A stretch of 58,730 nucleotides of DNA from Bacillota bacterium (GTDB lineage: Bacteria > Bacillota > Sulfobacillia > JACIYH01): contig JBFLXJ010000032.1 in assembly GCA_040757085.1 (NCBI GenBank), positions 1 through 58,730 on the forward strand, given 5' to 3'. The position numbers and the translations under genes were made by a program. This document shows, piece after piece, positions 26,368 through 35,010 of this stretch; the first letter of the stretch is position 1; each line of letters begins with the position of its first letter. Below the pieces are notes generated by a model. It saw nothing but the letters and a program-made list of their open reading frames with translations, searched no databases and was not told the DNA's origin.

Positions 26368-28236
26368 ATGCCCCGTTACGGCGGATATTGCGGGAAGATT
26401 CTCCGGGTGGATCTCAGCAACGGCACTTTCCGCGTCCAAGAACTCGACGAGCGTTGGCCCAAAGAGCTGATCGGGGGGAACGGCCTGGGAGCCAGCCTGC
26501 TTCTTGCGGAGACCCCGCCGCGGATCGATCCCCTTTCGCCGGAGAGCAGGGTATACCTGGTCACGGGGCCGCTCAACGGCACACCTCTCCCCATCGGTAC
26601 GAAGTTCGGTTTCGTCTTCAAGTCTCCCCTGACCGACGGCTTCATGGATAGCTATGCAGGGGGCTTCCTCGGCGCCGAGCTGAAGTTCTGCGGCTTCGAT
26701 GCCGTGGTGCTGGAAGGCAGGGCTCCGCACCCCGTGTACCTTTGGATCGACGACGGCAAGCCTAGTTTGCTGGATGCCCGCCACCTGTGGGGCAAGGACA
26801 CCTACGAGACCTGCCGCCAGATCTGGGAAGATCACGGTGACCCCATGATCCGGGTGGCGGCCATAGGGCCTGCGGGTGAGAACCTGGTGCGCTACGCCTG
26901 TGTGATGGCGGAAGGGTTCCACGCTGCCGGCCGGGGTGGCCTGGGTGCGGTTTGGGGCTCCAAGAACCTGAAGGCCGTCGCCTTGCGGGGGGTCTCGGGT
27001 GCAGTCAGGGTGGCCGATCCGGCGGCGGTGAAGCGGTTGGCAGACGAGATTTACCAGGCCATCAGGAAGGACCCCAGCCTGTGGGATGGTATGCCGCGGT
27101 ACGGTACCGTATCGGCCGTCAACAGCAACCAGGCCAGCGGTATACTCGGCACCCGCAACTGGCAGACGGAGGTCTTCGAGGAAGCCGACAAGATCAACGG
27201 CGAGGCATTCCGGAGCCAGGTGTGGGAGCGGAACCTGGCCTGCTTTGCCTGCCCCATCCGCTGCCTGCATTTCGGCCGGGTCAAGCAGGGCCGGTACCAG
27301 GGGCTAGAGGCAGTAGGGCCTCAGTACGAGACGGTGTACGCTCTGGGTTCATTGTGCGGTAACGGCGATCCGGCTGCGATCCTGGCGGCTGGCGACCTGT
27401 GCAACCGGCTGGGTCTGGACACTATTTCTGCCGGAGTCTGCATTGCCTTCGCCATGGAATGCTACGAGCGGGGCCTGCTGACCGAGTCCGACACCCAGGG
27501 GCTGGAACTCCGCTTCGGTAACCGCAGCGCGATCATCGAACTCGTGCAACGCATTGCCTACCGCGACGGGATCGGCGGGCTCCTGGCCGAGGGGGTCAAG
27601 AGGGCAGCCGAAGCGGTTGGGCGTGGGGCAGACCGGTTTGCTATCCATGTGAAGGGCCTGGAGCTTGCCGGGCACAGCGTGAGGGGGTACAAGGGTCTGA
27701 CTCTAGGCTACGCGACCAGCAACCGGGGGGGCAGCCACCAGGACATGCGGCACCTGCCCGAGCGGGCCGGCCAGTTCGACCGTCGTTCGACCACGGGGAA
27801 GGCGCAGCTGAATATAGACATCACCGCCACCACGGCCCTGCGAGACTCGTACATCTATTGCGCGATGTTTGAAGGTCTCATCGGGCGGGTGGGCGTGCAG
27901 CAGCTCCACGCGGACCTCATCAACGCGGTCACCGGGATGGCGCTGTCCCGCCAGGATCTGTTCACGGTTGCGGAGCGCATCTGGAATCTGGAACGGGCGT
28001 TCAACGTACGGGAAGGAAAGACTCGGGCCGATGACACTCTGCCCCGGCGCTTCCTGGAGGAGCCGATCCCGGATGGTTCCTCCCAAGGGATGGTTTCGTC
28101 TGAGGAAGAGCTTGCCGGGATGCTGGAGGAGTACTACCAATTGAGGGGGTGGGATCCGACCACCGGCGCACCGACACGAGACAAGCTGGAGGCACTAGGT
28201 CTTTCGTGGGTGGCTGATGCCCTCGGTGTTCGCTAA
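26368..28236 (+). CDS. aor: Aldehyde ferredoxin oxidoreductase family (tungsten/molybdenum pterin enzyme)
   Basis: 622 residues from ATG 26368, with GAGGAG upstream. N-terminal AOR domain MPRYGGYCGKILRVDLSNG and ELIGGNGLGASLL; pterin-binding AAIGPAGENLVRYACVMAEG and GRGGLGAVWGSKNLKA; Fe-S cysteines in CFACPIRCLHF plus the later LCNRLGLDT. It oxidises an aldehyde to a carboxylate with ferredoxin, or the reverse. The family also contains benzoyl-CoA reductase-type BamB enzymes, so the substrate is open. Neighbouring MoaD and polyferredoxin support an active complex. A broken relative lies at 35003. Confidence 0.93.
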   Translation: MPRYGGYCGKILRVDLSNGTFRVQELDERWPKELIGGNGLGASLLLAETPPRIDPLSPESRVYLVTGPLNGTPLPIGTKFGFVFKSPLTDGFMDSYAGGFLGAELKFCGFDAVVLEGRAPHPVYLWIDDGKPSLLDARHLWGKDTYETCRQIWEDHGDPMIRVAAIGPAGENLVRYACVMAEGFHAAGRGGLGAVWGSKNLKAVALRGVSGAVRVADPAAVKRLADEIYQAIRKDPSLWDGMPRYGTVSAVNSNQASGILGTRNWQTEVFEEADKINGEAFRSQVWERNLACFACPIRCLHFGRVKQGRYQGLEAVGPQYETVYALGSLCGNGDPAAILAAGDLCNRLGLDTISAGVCIAFAMECYERGLLTESDTQGLELRFGNRSAIIELVQRIAYRDGIGGLLAEGVKRAAEAVGRGADRFAIHVKGLELAGHSVRGYKGLTLGYATSNRGGSHQDMRHLPERAGQFDRRSTTGKAQLNIDITATTALRDSYIYCAMFEGLIGRVGVQQLHADLINAVTGMALSRQDLFTVAERIWNLERAFNVREGKTRADDTLPRRFLEEPIPDGSSQGMVSSEEELAGMLEEYYQLRGWDPTTGAPTRDKLEALGLSWVADALGVR

Positions 28237-28257
28237 TCTCGAGGCAGGTGAGCGCAC

Positions 28258-28764
28258 GTGAGCGGTCTCCGCGGGAGAAGCAGGTCGGTGCTGGGACGCT
28301 ATAGGGCAGCAGAGCATCTGGGAGAGGTGGCCTTTCTCATTGCGCTCTGTGTTCTGCAAGGCGCGTTCATTAGAGAGTCCCTGACCTTCGAGCCGGTGTC
28401 GCGTCGCTTTCCGCTGTTGTTTGCTACCGCAGGTTGTGTGCTGTCTGCTGTACTGCTGGGTGTAAAGCTAGCACGTCCCACCGGCGCGACTGAGCCTAGC
28501 GACCGGGCTGCGGAGGGCGTGGCTTGGTACGTGGTGTCGTTGTGTATGGCCGGTTGCCTTTTGGTTGCGTATGTGTTTGGGTTTCTCCCCGCTATCGGGT
28601 TATTTGCGTTCCTTCTGCCTGGGGTTTTGGGCGAGCGCAAGGTTAGGATGCGGTTGGCCTATGCTGTTGTGGTTACGGCACTGTTCTGGGCATTCGGGTA
28701 TGCAATGAGTATTCCGTTGCCCGAAGGCCACCTTGCGCGCTTGATACTTGGCGGGAGTCGGTGA
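28258..28764 (+). CDS. tctB: Tripartite tricarboxylate transporter small membrane subunit TctB
   Basis: 168 residues with four hydrophobic segments, the size and layout of TctB. It accompanies the large TctA channel to form the membrane part of a secondary importer for organic acids. GTG start at 28258. From here to about 31260 the DNA is visibly richer in T than the flanking genes, hinting at separate ancestry for the transporter block. Confidence 0.88.
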   Translation: MSGLRGRSRSVLGRYRAAEHLGEVAFLIALCVLQGAFIRESLTFEPVSRRFPLLFATAGCVLSAVLLGVKLARPTGATEPSDRAAEGVAWYVVSLCMAGCLLVAYVFGFLPAIGLFAFLLPGVLGERKVRMRLAYAVVVTALFWAFGYAMSIPLPEGHLARLILGGSR

Positions 28765-28778
28765 GGAGGAGTGCACGC

Positions 28779-30287
28779 ATGTGGCTGGAGGGGTTTATCT
28801 GTGCGCTATCTGCTTATAACTTGCTCTGTCTTCTAGCCGGAACGCTGGTTGGATTAATTGTCGGGGCCCTTCCGGGATTGGGCCCGTTGTTCGGTGTCTC
28901 CTTGGCGCTTCCGTTCACCGTGGGCATGCCGCCGGAATCTGCCATCATCCTGTTGTCTGCCATCCACGCTGCTACGGCTTACGGAGATTCGATCGCATCC
29001 ATTCTGGTCAGGGTCCCCGGCAGCGCAGCCACGGTGGCTGCTTGTTGGGACGGCTACCCGATGACCCAGCAAGGCCGTGGGGCGGTGGCACTTGCGATGT
29101 CAGCCCTGGGTTCCTTGTTTGGGGGGTTGGCGGGTTGGATTGCTTTGGTGGTGATTTCCGGTCCGCTGGTGCGTTTGGCCCTTAAGATGCACTCGGCGGA
29201 GTATTTTATGGTGGCCCTTGTGGCCCTGTCTCTGTTGGCTGTAGCAGGTTCTGGAAACATGGCCAAAGGGTTGCTGATGGGGTTCTTGGGGCTTTTGTTG
29301 TCCACGGTCGGCCAGGATCTTTTTACCGGGGGGTTCAGGTTCACCCTCGGAAGCCCCTATTTGGAAAGCGGCATACCGATGGTTCCTGCTGTGTTGGGGT
29401 TGTTCGCAATCAGCCAAGCGCTCGTGCTGGCGGAAGAGGGCGGCACTATAGCGAAGGTGGAGAGAGTCTCGGGTGGTGCCCTTGCTGCCGTGCGCGAGAC
29501 GGTGAGACATTGGGCTACTGTCATCCGAGGGGCTCTGGTCGGCGTGGTCATGGGGATCTTGCCAGCTTTGGGTCTTTCGAGCGCTAACGTCGTGGCCTAC
29601 CTTATCGAGAAGAGGGTTTCGCGGGATCCGGAGAGCTTTGGCCGCGGGAATCCGGCTGGGGTATTGGCACCGGAGACGGCTAAGAGCGCGTGTGTTATCG
29701 GTGACTTGATCCCCACAGTTACTCTTGGTATCCCGGGGTCTCCAACCACAGCCATCTTTATGGCGGCCCTTATCTTGCATGGGTTGCGGCCGGGGCCCGA
29801 CTTCTTCCAGGGCAAGTTTCCCTATGTTGTTTTTGCAGGCATCCTGATGGCGCAGTTTGCCTTTTTCATCATCGGCCTGCTCTGTGCGCGGTACCTCGCA
29901 CGCATTGTGCTATTGCCTAACGCGTATATGGTCCCTACGATCATCGCCTTAAGCCTGATTGGTGCTTACGCGGCTAATTATAGTGTGTACGATATGTGGG
30001 TCGCACTTGCCTTCGGCGTTCTCGGGTACGTTATGCAGAAGTACGGGTTTCCGTCAGCGTGTTTGGTTCTGGGGTTTGTGTTGGGCAACATCGCTGAAAC
30101 CAATTTCGTGCGCGCGCTAATGGTTAATGGGTCGTACGTGGTCTTTGTGACGCGGCCCATATCCCTCGCCCTGTTGCTAATAGCGGTGGTCTCCTTCCTT
30201 TCGCCGTGGGTCTCCAGCCTGCGGCAGCGGAGTGACCGCAGCAAAAGCGGCGAGGGTGTCGGGAAAGCATCGCAAAATCATGCCTAG
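28779..30287 (+). CDS. tctA: Tripartite tricarboxylate transporter large membrane subunit TctA
   Basis: 502 residues from ATG 28779 (GAGGAGG upstream; a GTG at 28761 is less likely). About twelve membrane segments. Hallmarks: GLIVGALPGLGPLFGVSLALPFT near residue 20-45, the AYGDSIASILVRVPGSAAT loop, and the second repeat with GDLIPTVTLGIPGSPTTAI. Works with the lipoprotein receptor TctC to take up a carboxylate with a cation. Confidence 0.94.
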   Translation: MWLEGFICALSAYNLLCLLAGTLVGLIVGALPGLGPLFGVSLALPFTVGMPPESAIILLSAIHAATAYGDSIASILVRVPGSAATVAACWDGYPMTQQGRGAVALAMSALGSLFGGLAGWIALVVISGPLVRLALKMHSAEYFMVALVALSLLAVAGSGNMAKGLLMGFLGLLLSTVGQDLFTGGFRFTLGSPYLESGIPMVPAVLGLFAISQALVLAEEGGTIAKVERVSGGALAAVRETVRHWATVIRGALVGVVMGILPALGLSSANVVAYLIEKRVSRDPESFGRGNPAGVLAPETAKSACVIGDLIPTVTLGIPGSPTTAIFMAALILHGLRPGPDFFQGKFPYVVFAGILMAQFAFFIIGLLCARYLARIVLLPNAYMVPTIIALSLIGAYAANYSVYDMWVALAFGVLGYVMQKYGFPSACLVLGFVLGNIAETNFVRALMVNGSYVVFVTRPISLALLLIAVVSFLSPWVSSLRQRSDRSKSGEGVGKASQNHA

Positions 30288-30299
30288 GAGGTGCGTACG

Positions 30300-31265
30300 A
30301 TGCGAAAGACGTTGGTGGTCGGTCTCGTGGTAATCGTGGTGTGTGGCGCATTGTTGGTTGGGTGCACGAAGCCACAGGAGCGGTTCCCCAGCAAGAACAT
30401 CACTTTCCTGATCGGATTTGGTCCCGGCGGTGCGAATGACATGATCACTCGTGCCTTAATTCCAGGCATGAAACAGGCTCTGGGAGTGGACGTTGTGCCT
30501 GTGAACCTGCCAGGTGCGGGTGGTGCTGTGGCAGCGAAGAAGTTGGCAAGTGAGCCGGCGGATGGGTACAATATTTTGTTGCTGTCTCAGTCGATAATCC
30601 TGACGCAGTATACTGGGCAGGCCGGTATTAAGATGAGTGATTACCAACCCATCATTGGGGTTGCCGAAGATACTTCCGCGATAACTGTGCCCGCTGATGC
30701 GCCTTACAACAACATCAATGAGTTCGTCACCTATGCGAAGGCTAATCCCGGCAAAGTCCGTATTGGAAATGCGGGAACGGGGGCCCTTTGGCATATCGCC
30801 GCCGCCCTGTTCGCCGACAAGGCAGGCATTGACGTGAAGCACATTCCGTACGAGAGTGGTGCCCAGGCTGCACTGGCCACGGCAGGGAAAGAGATAGAGG
30901 CTTGTGCGGTGAGCCCATCCGAAGTCAAGGGGTTGGTCGACGCGGGCAAGCTAAAGATCCTCGCACTCATGAGCGAGTCGAGGTACGACATCGTACCAAA
31001 CGTGCCCACGTTGAAGGAGGCGGGTATCGACCTCACTTACCGCGTGTGGCGAGGGGTGTTCTGCAAGGCCGGAACGCCGGCAGAGAGAGTTAAGAAGCTT
31101 CACGATGCCATCAAGTCTGCCATGGCAGATTCAAGCTTTGTCTCTTCTATGAAAACAGCGGGCATCCCCATTGTGTACCGCTCCACGGATGACTTCGTGG
31201 CGCAGGTCAGGAAAGACGACGCACTGCTAAAGGAAACGCTGCAGAAGCTGGGCTTGCTGAAATAG
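30300..31265 (+). CDS. tctC: Tripartite tricarboxylate transporter receptor TctC (lipoprotein)
   Basis: 321 residues from ATG 30300, with AGGAGGTG upstream. Lipobox LLVGC puts the lipidated Cys at 22, as expected for a Gram-positive binding protein. The mature part begins FPSKNITFLIGFGPGGANDM and includes VNLPGAGGAVAAKKLA and GNAGTGALWHIAAALFA, the ligand-binding loops of the Bug/TctC family. The ligand is not predictable from sequence; the operon suggests a hydroxy- or oxo-acid. Confidence 0.94.
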   Translation: MRKTLVVGLVVIVVCGALLVGCTKPQERFPSKNITFLIGFGPGGANDMITRALIPGMKQALGVDVVPVNLPGAGGAVAAKKLASEPADGYNILLLSQSIILTQYTGQAGIKMSDYQPIIGVAEDTSAITVPADAPYNNINEFVTYAKANPGKVRIGNAGTGALWHIAAALFADKAGIDVKHIPYESGAQAALATAGKEIEACAVSPSEVKGLVDAGKLKILALMSESRYDIVPNVPTLKEAGIDLTYRVWRGVFCKAGTPAERVKKLHDAIKSAMADSSFVSSMKTAGIPIVYRSTDDFVAQVRKDDALLKETLQKLGLLK

Positions 31266-31283
31266 ATCAAGGGGGTGCAGTGC

Positions 31284-32141
31284 ATGTCTCTGACCCAAGA
31301 GATGAAGCAGTACTTGAAATCCCTGGGCGCGGATCTTGTTGGAGTTGCTCCTGTCGAGCGGTTTGAGGGTGCACCGAGGCGACCTGAGGAGATACTCCCG
31401 GGCGCGCGGTCGGTAGTGGTGATTGGCTTGCGCATACCGTTGGCCAGCGTGGACGCTTGGAAGAAGCTGATGAAGTCCTACCAGGTGTACGGCCACGGTT
31501 GGCTCAATTTCCACTTGTCGTTCATGGAATACCACCTGGCCCAGTTCCTCGAGGACAGGGGTTATCATGCCTTGCCCCTTTCCTCCCTGGACCCCTATTA
31601 CGATATGAAAACCTTCATGACCGAGGGGCTTTCGAATCGTCATGCGGCGGTGGCGGCCGGGCTCGGGGAGTTTGGGTGGAACAACCTGTTCCTGTCCCCG
31701 CGTTTTGGTCCGCGGGTCCGGCTGACCACCACGATTACCAGCGCTCCCCTCGAAGCTGATCCTATGTATAGCGGCCCACCGTTGTGCTTGAAACAAAGGT
31801 GCCTTAAGTGTGTTGAGGAGTGCCCTATGCAGGTGTTCGATCGGCAGGACGGGATACAGGTCACCATCGCCGGGAGAGCGTTCGAGATGTCGCGTTTGGA
31901 TGGCGAGCGCAAGTACCTTTGCCGCTGGTGTGAGCACGGCTTAACCCGACGCGGTGGCGCACTTACGGAAATCCCCATTCCGGAGGAAAAAACCCCCGAA
32001 GCTTATCTGGACGCGTGGGACAAGCGTGATCGGTACCAAAAGCGCCGCCAGGGAATGTTCGGAGGCATTTACTTCTGCGGTCGATGTGTCCACGTCTGCC
32101 CGGTGGGCCGCGGTCACCAGGCGCAAGTCGGTTGTCAATAG
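31284..32141 (+). CDS. QueG-like iron-sulfur protein (epoxyqueuosine reductase / reductive dehalogenase-related)
   Basis: 285 residues from ATG 31284. The N-terminal half (LGADLVGVAPVERF; ARSVVVIGLRIP; VAAGLGEFGWNNLFLSPRFGPRVRL) matches the cobalamin-binding core of QueG and reductive dehalogenases. The C-terminal half has clusters in CLKQRCLKCVEECPM, CRWC and CGRCVHVCPVG; the first has an extra residue spacing against the standard ferredoxin motif. It ends the AOR-TTT operon. True QueG works on tRNA and is usually longer with HEAT repeats, so a redox role in this pathway is more likely. Confidence 0.82.
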   Translation: MSLTQEMKQYLKSLGADLVGVAPVERFEGAPRRPEEILPGARSVVVIGLRIPLASVDAWKKLMKSYQVYGHGWLNFHLSFMEYHLAQFLEDRGYHALPLSSLDPYYDMKTFMTEGLSNRHAAVAAGLGEFGWNNLFLSPRFGPRVRLTTTITSAPLEADPMYSGPPLCLKQRCLKCVEECPMQVFDRQDGIQVTIAGRAFEMSRLDGERKYLCRWCEHGLTRRGGALTEIPIPEEKTPEAYLDAWDKRDRYQKRRQGMFGGIYFCGRCVHVCPVGRGHQAQVGCQ

Positions 32142-32264
32142 AGGGGGCGTGTGGCTGGTGATATATGTGCACCACTAAGCTGTCGAGTGCGGGCGCGAAA
32201 GAGCCAAGGCTAGCCGAGGGAGCACTATAGAATAGCGTAAGCTCGGCATCGACTATAGAGTTTA

Positions 32265-32394
32265 GAGGCGAGCCCCCCTGAACCCGGGCAGGAGAAGCGG
32301 GTTTCAGGGGGGCAGCATCGCAGGCAGTTGAGAGCATTCCTGTAGGGTTCTTGAGGGAGGTTGACGCATAAAGAAGCCTCCTGGTAAGACTGGG
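32265..32394 (+). ncRNA. Candidate IS110 bridge RNA region
   Basis: The non-coding DNA just before the IS110 transposase gene. It begins with a strong hairpin at 32272-32313 (GCCCCCCTGAACCCG paired with CGGGTTTCAGGGGGGC, one bulge). IS110 elements of the IS621 group encode a bridge RNA in this position. No target- or donor-binding loops were verified. Bases 32142-32264 hold no gene. Confidence 0.4.
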
Positions 32395-32426
32395 GTGCCA
32401 AACCAAACAACAAGGAACCAGGAGGC
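32376..32426 (+). promoter_or_regulatory. Inverted repeat that masks the transposase ribosome site
   Basis: GCCTCCTGGT (32376-32385) and its exact complement ACCAGGAGGC (32417-32426) flank the annotated GTG start; the right arm contains AGGAGG, serving GTG 32437. Pairing would hide this ribosome site in read-through transcripts, a common IS safeguard. Confidence 0.5.
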
Positions 32427-33691
32427 GAAGAAAGCGGTGGATGCAAGGCCAATCAGCTTGGCGGAGGTGTCGGAGGCGGCGGTGATAGTAGGGGTGGACG
32501 TGGCGAAGTACTCGCACTGGGCCAGGGTGATAGATCCGCGGGGCGGTGAACTGGTGAAGCCCGTGCGGTTCGAGAATAGCAGAGTGGGCTTCTCTCGTCT
32601 AGACCCGGTGGTCGCTGAGGCTTTGCACGGGCTGGGTCTGGACAAGGTGGTAGTCGGGCTAGAGCCCTCCGGGCACTACTGGAAGCCGCTCGCCCACCAC
32701 TTCCACTCCCAGGGTGTGCGGGTGGTGCTCGTCAACCCTTATCACGTGAAGCAGAGCAAGGAACTGGACGACAACAGCCACATGAAGAGCGACCGCAAGG
32801 ATGCCCTGGTGGTGGCCAGTTTGGTGCAGCAGGGCCGGTTCCTGCGCTCGTACTTCCCCGAAGGGGTGTACGCCGATCTGAGGGTGCTGGTAGGCCGGCG
32901 GTCTCACCTCAAGCGGTGGCTCAATTCGGCGGCGAACAGGCTTTGGACGAGTACTTCCCGGAGTACGACAGGGTGTTCAAGGACTTGCTGGGGAAGGCCT
33001 TCATGTGGGTGCTGCGGCACTGTCCCTTTCCTCAGGATGTGCTGCAGTGCGATCCCGAGGGCCTGGCCACATGCCTCAAGGTGGCGGCGGGGAACCGGGT
33101 GGGGATGAAGCGGGTGAGGAGGTTGATGGAGGCTGCGAAGGTGGGCATTGAGGGTGCGAGGAAGAAGCTCTCGTCCTGCCTGGACGAGGTGGAGTTTTAC
33201 CGGCAGCAGGTGGAGGGTGTAGAGGCCCGGATGGTGGGACTGCTCGACAGATTACCCGAGGCGAAGCGGCCCATGAGCATACGCGGGGTTGGTTCTGTGG
33301 TGGCGGCTACGGTGCTGGGCGAGGCGGGGGACTTCCGCAGGTTCGAGAACTGGAAGCAGTTGAGGAAGCTGTCCGGGTACAACCTGGTTGAGCAGAGCTC
33401 GGGCCAGAATAAGGGCCAGAGCATGATTTCTAAGCGTGGTCGTCCGGCGCTGCGGCACGTTCTGTACCTGGCGGCCGTGGTGGCCATAGCCAAGAACCGT
33501 GATTTTCAGGCCCTCTATGCATCTCTGACCATGCGCCAGCGCAATCCCCTCAAGGGCAAGCAGGCGCTGCTTGTGGTGGCCACCAGGATCCTGCGGGGAT
33601 CATGTTCGCGCTGGTGAAGGCCGGGCAGAGGTACTGTCCGGGCAAGATGATGAGTCGGTGCCAACAGGAGGTCGTGCAGGCGGCCGCCTGA
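32395..33691 (+). pseudogene. IS110-family transposase, two frameshifts
   Basis: A DEDD/serine transposase broken in three pieces. Piece one (32395 or 32437 to about 32945) has VGVDVAKYSHWARV, VGLEPSGHYWKPL and HMKSDRKDALVVA, the RuvC-like acidic residues. Piece two (about 32940-33597) has YFPEYDRVFKDLLGK and the C-terminal domain IRGVGSVVAATVLGEAGDFRRF with the catalytic Ser. Piece three (33601-33691) ends FALVKAGQRYCPGKMMSRCQQ. The first break removes a few codons near residue 183; the second is a small shift near 33598. Both probably abolish activity. Confidence 0.9.
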
Positions 33692-34302
33692 AGCACGAAG
33701 CCCCCGAACAAGTCTTGGGCGGGGGATCTCAGCCTCCCCCATTAGGGCGCCAGGGAACTGTGCGACCCCGTTTGAGAGTAGCTGCACCCCCGCCCGCCTC
33801 AAGGAGACAGGACGAAGGAATGTAGGGCTGCCGGGACCCAGCGAGGCATGATAGGGTGGGTCGGAGGCAAGCGTGGCGGGGAGCCGCCTAAGGCTACAAG
33901 CAGGGCTACAGGAGAGTGGACGGAAAGCTCGCGACGTGGCGCGGGCAGTGTGCTCCCCTTGGCCGTGAGCTGCGGTGGAACGGCGCTGCTACTTTGTTGG
34001 AGAGTTGGCAGGTGGTGGCCAGGGGTTCCTGTGTGATCGGTGGCAGTGCAAAGTCGGTGGATCAGGTCGTGGAGGTGGTGACGGGGTGGCTCGATTTTCG
34101 GATGCGCTGTCGGCCCAGTGGGAAAGGTGGCTGCAGGAGGGGGCTCCAGAGCGGCGTGCGGCCATGGTCTGAGGTAGGCGCAGGAGGAACCAGATAGTGG
34201 GTGAGTTCATCTTGGGTTCTGGAAGGGTGCTGTCCCGTGATAGGTCTGCCGGCGCTGCCAGCCAGTTGGGTGCGTACGGTGGGTGAGGGGAGGGGAATTA
34301 CC
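33692..34302. other. Region between IS110 and the GntR gene
   Basis: 611 bases with no intact gene. It contains the right flank of the IS110 element and scraps of coding-like sequence (for example RFSDALSAQWERWLQEGAPE near 34095-34165) that cannot be assigned. Confidence 0.4.
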
Positions 34303-35010
34303 TTGGATTTGGAGTGGTTGAAGGCACGGCTGGACAAGGACGACTCGCAGGCCCCGTTGCGGATGAAAATCTACGATGCCCTCCGGTTAGGGGTTATCGA
34401 GGGCCTGTTGGCGCCTGGAGACGAGCTGACCGAGAGTCAAATAGCGGCCGCCGTGCAGGTGAGCAGGACTCCCATTAGGGAAGCGCTGCAGCGCCTGGAA
34501 ACCGAGGGCTGGGTCAAGCGCGTCCAGGGCCGGGGGATGGTCGTCACTGACTTCTCTGAGAAAGACGTGCGGGACCTGTACCTCATGCGTAGCGTGCTGG
34601 AGGGGCTGGCCGTGACGCTAGCCCTTCCAAACCTTACCGATGACGCCTTAAACCGGCTGAAGTGGATCGTTGACGAGATGGAGCTGCACACCAGCCGCGA
34701 CAACCGGGAGGCGGTGGCTGCCAAGAACAAAGAATTCCACTGGCGGCTGGTTGAACTCAGCGGCAGCCGACACATCATCGCGGTGCTGAGGTCGGTGTAC
34801 GAGCAGATCGACCGCGTGCGGGAAAGCTCTCTTTGGGCACCTGGCAGGATGCAGAAGGCTTTCGAAGAACACCTCGCAATTTACCAGGCACTTGCGAAGA
34901 GGGATACTGAGCAGGCGGCCGAACTGGTTCGCCGGCACGTTGTGACCGCTGGCGAGGTGCTGGTCGCGCGGATGCGAACGCGCGGGATCAAGCCTGTGGC
35001 AGATGCCTGA
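34303..35010 (+). CDS. GntR-family (FadR/FCD) transcriptional regulator
   Basis: 235 residues from TTG 34303, with GGAGGGG seven bases upstream. Winged helix at residues ~16-80 (LRLGVIEGLLAPGDELTESQIAA, VSRTPIREALQRLETEGWVKR) and an FCD ligand domain after residue 90 with candidate metal-binding His in HWRLVELSGSRH, EEHLAIYQA and RRHV. Such regulators sense small organic acids. It lies between the AOR-TTT operon and a broken AOR gene, so it probably controlled one or both. Its stop overlaps the pseudogene start by 8 bases. Confidence 0.92.
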   Translation: MDLEWLKARLDKDDSQAPLRMKIYDALRLGVIEGLLAPGDELTESQIAAAVQVSRTPIREALQRLETEGWVKRVQGRGMVVTDFSEKDVRDLYLMRSVLEGLAVTLALPNLTDDALNRLKWIVDEMELHTSRDNREAVAAKNKEFHWRLVELSGSRHIIAVLRSVYEQIDRVRESSLWAPGRMQKAFEEHLAIYQALAKRDTEQAAELVRRHVVTAGEVLVARMRTRGIKPVADA

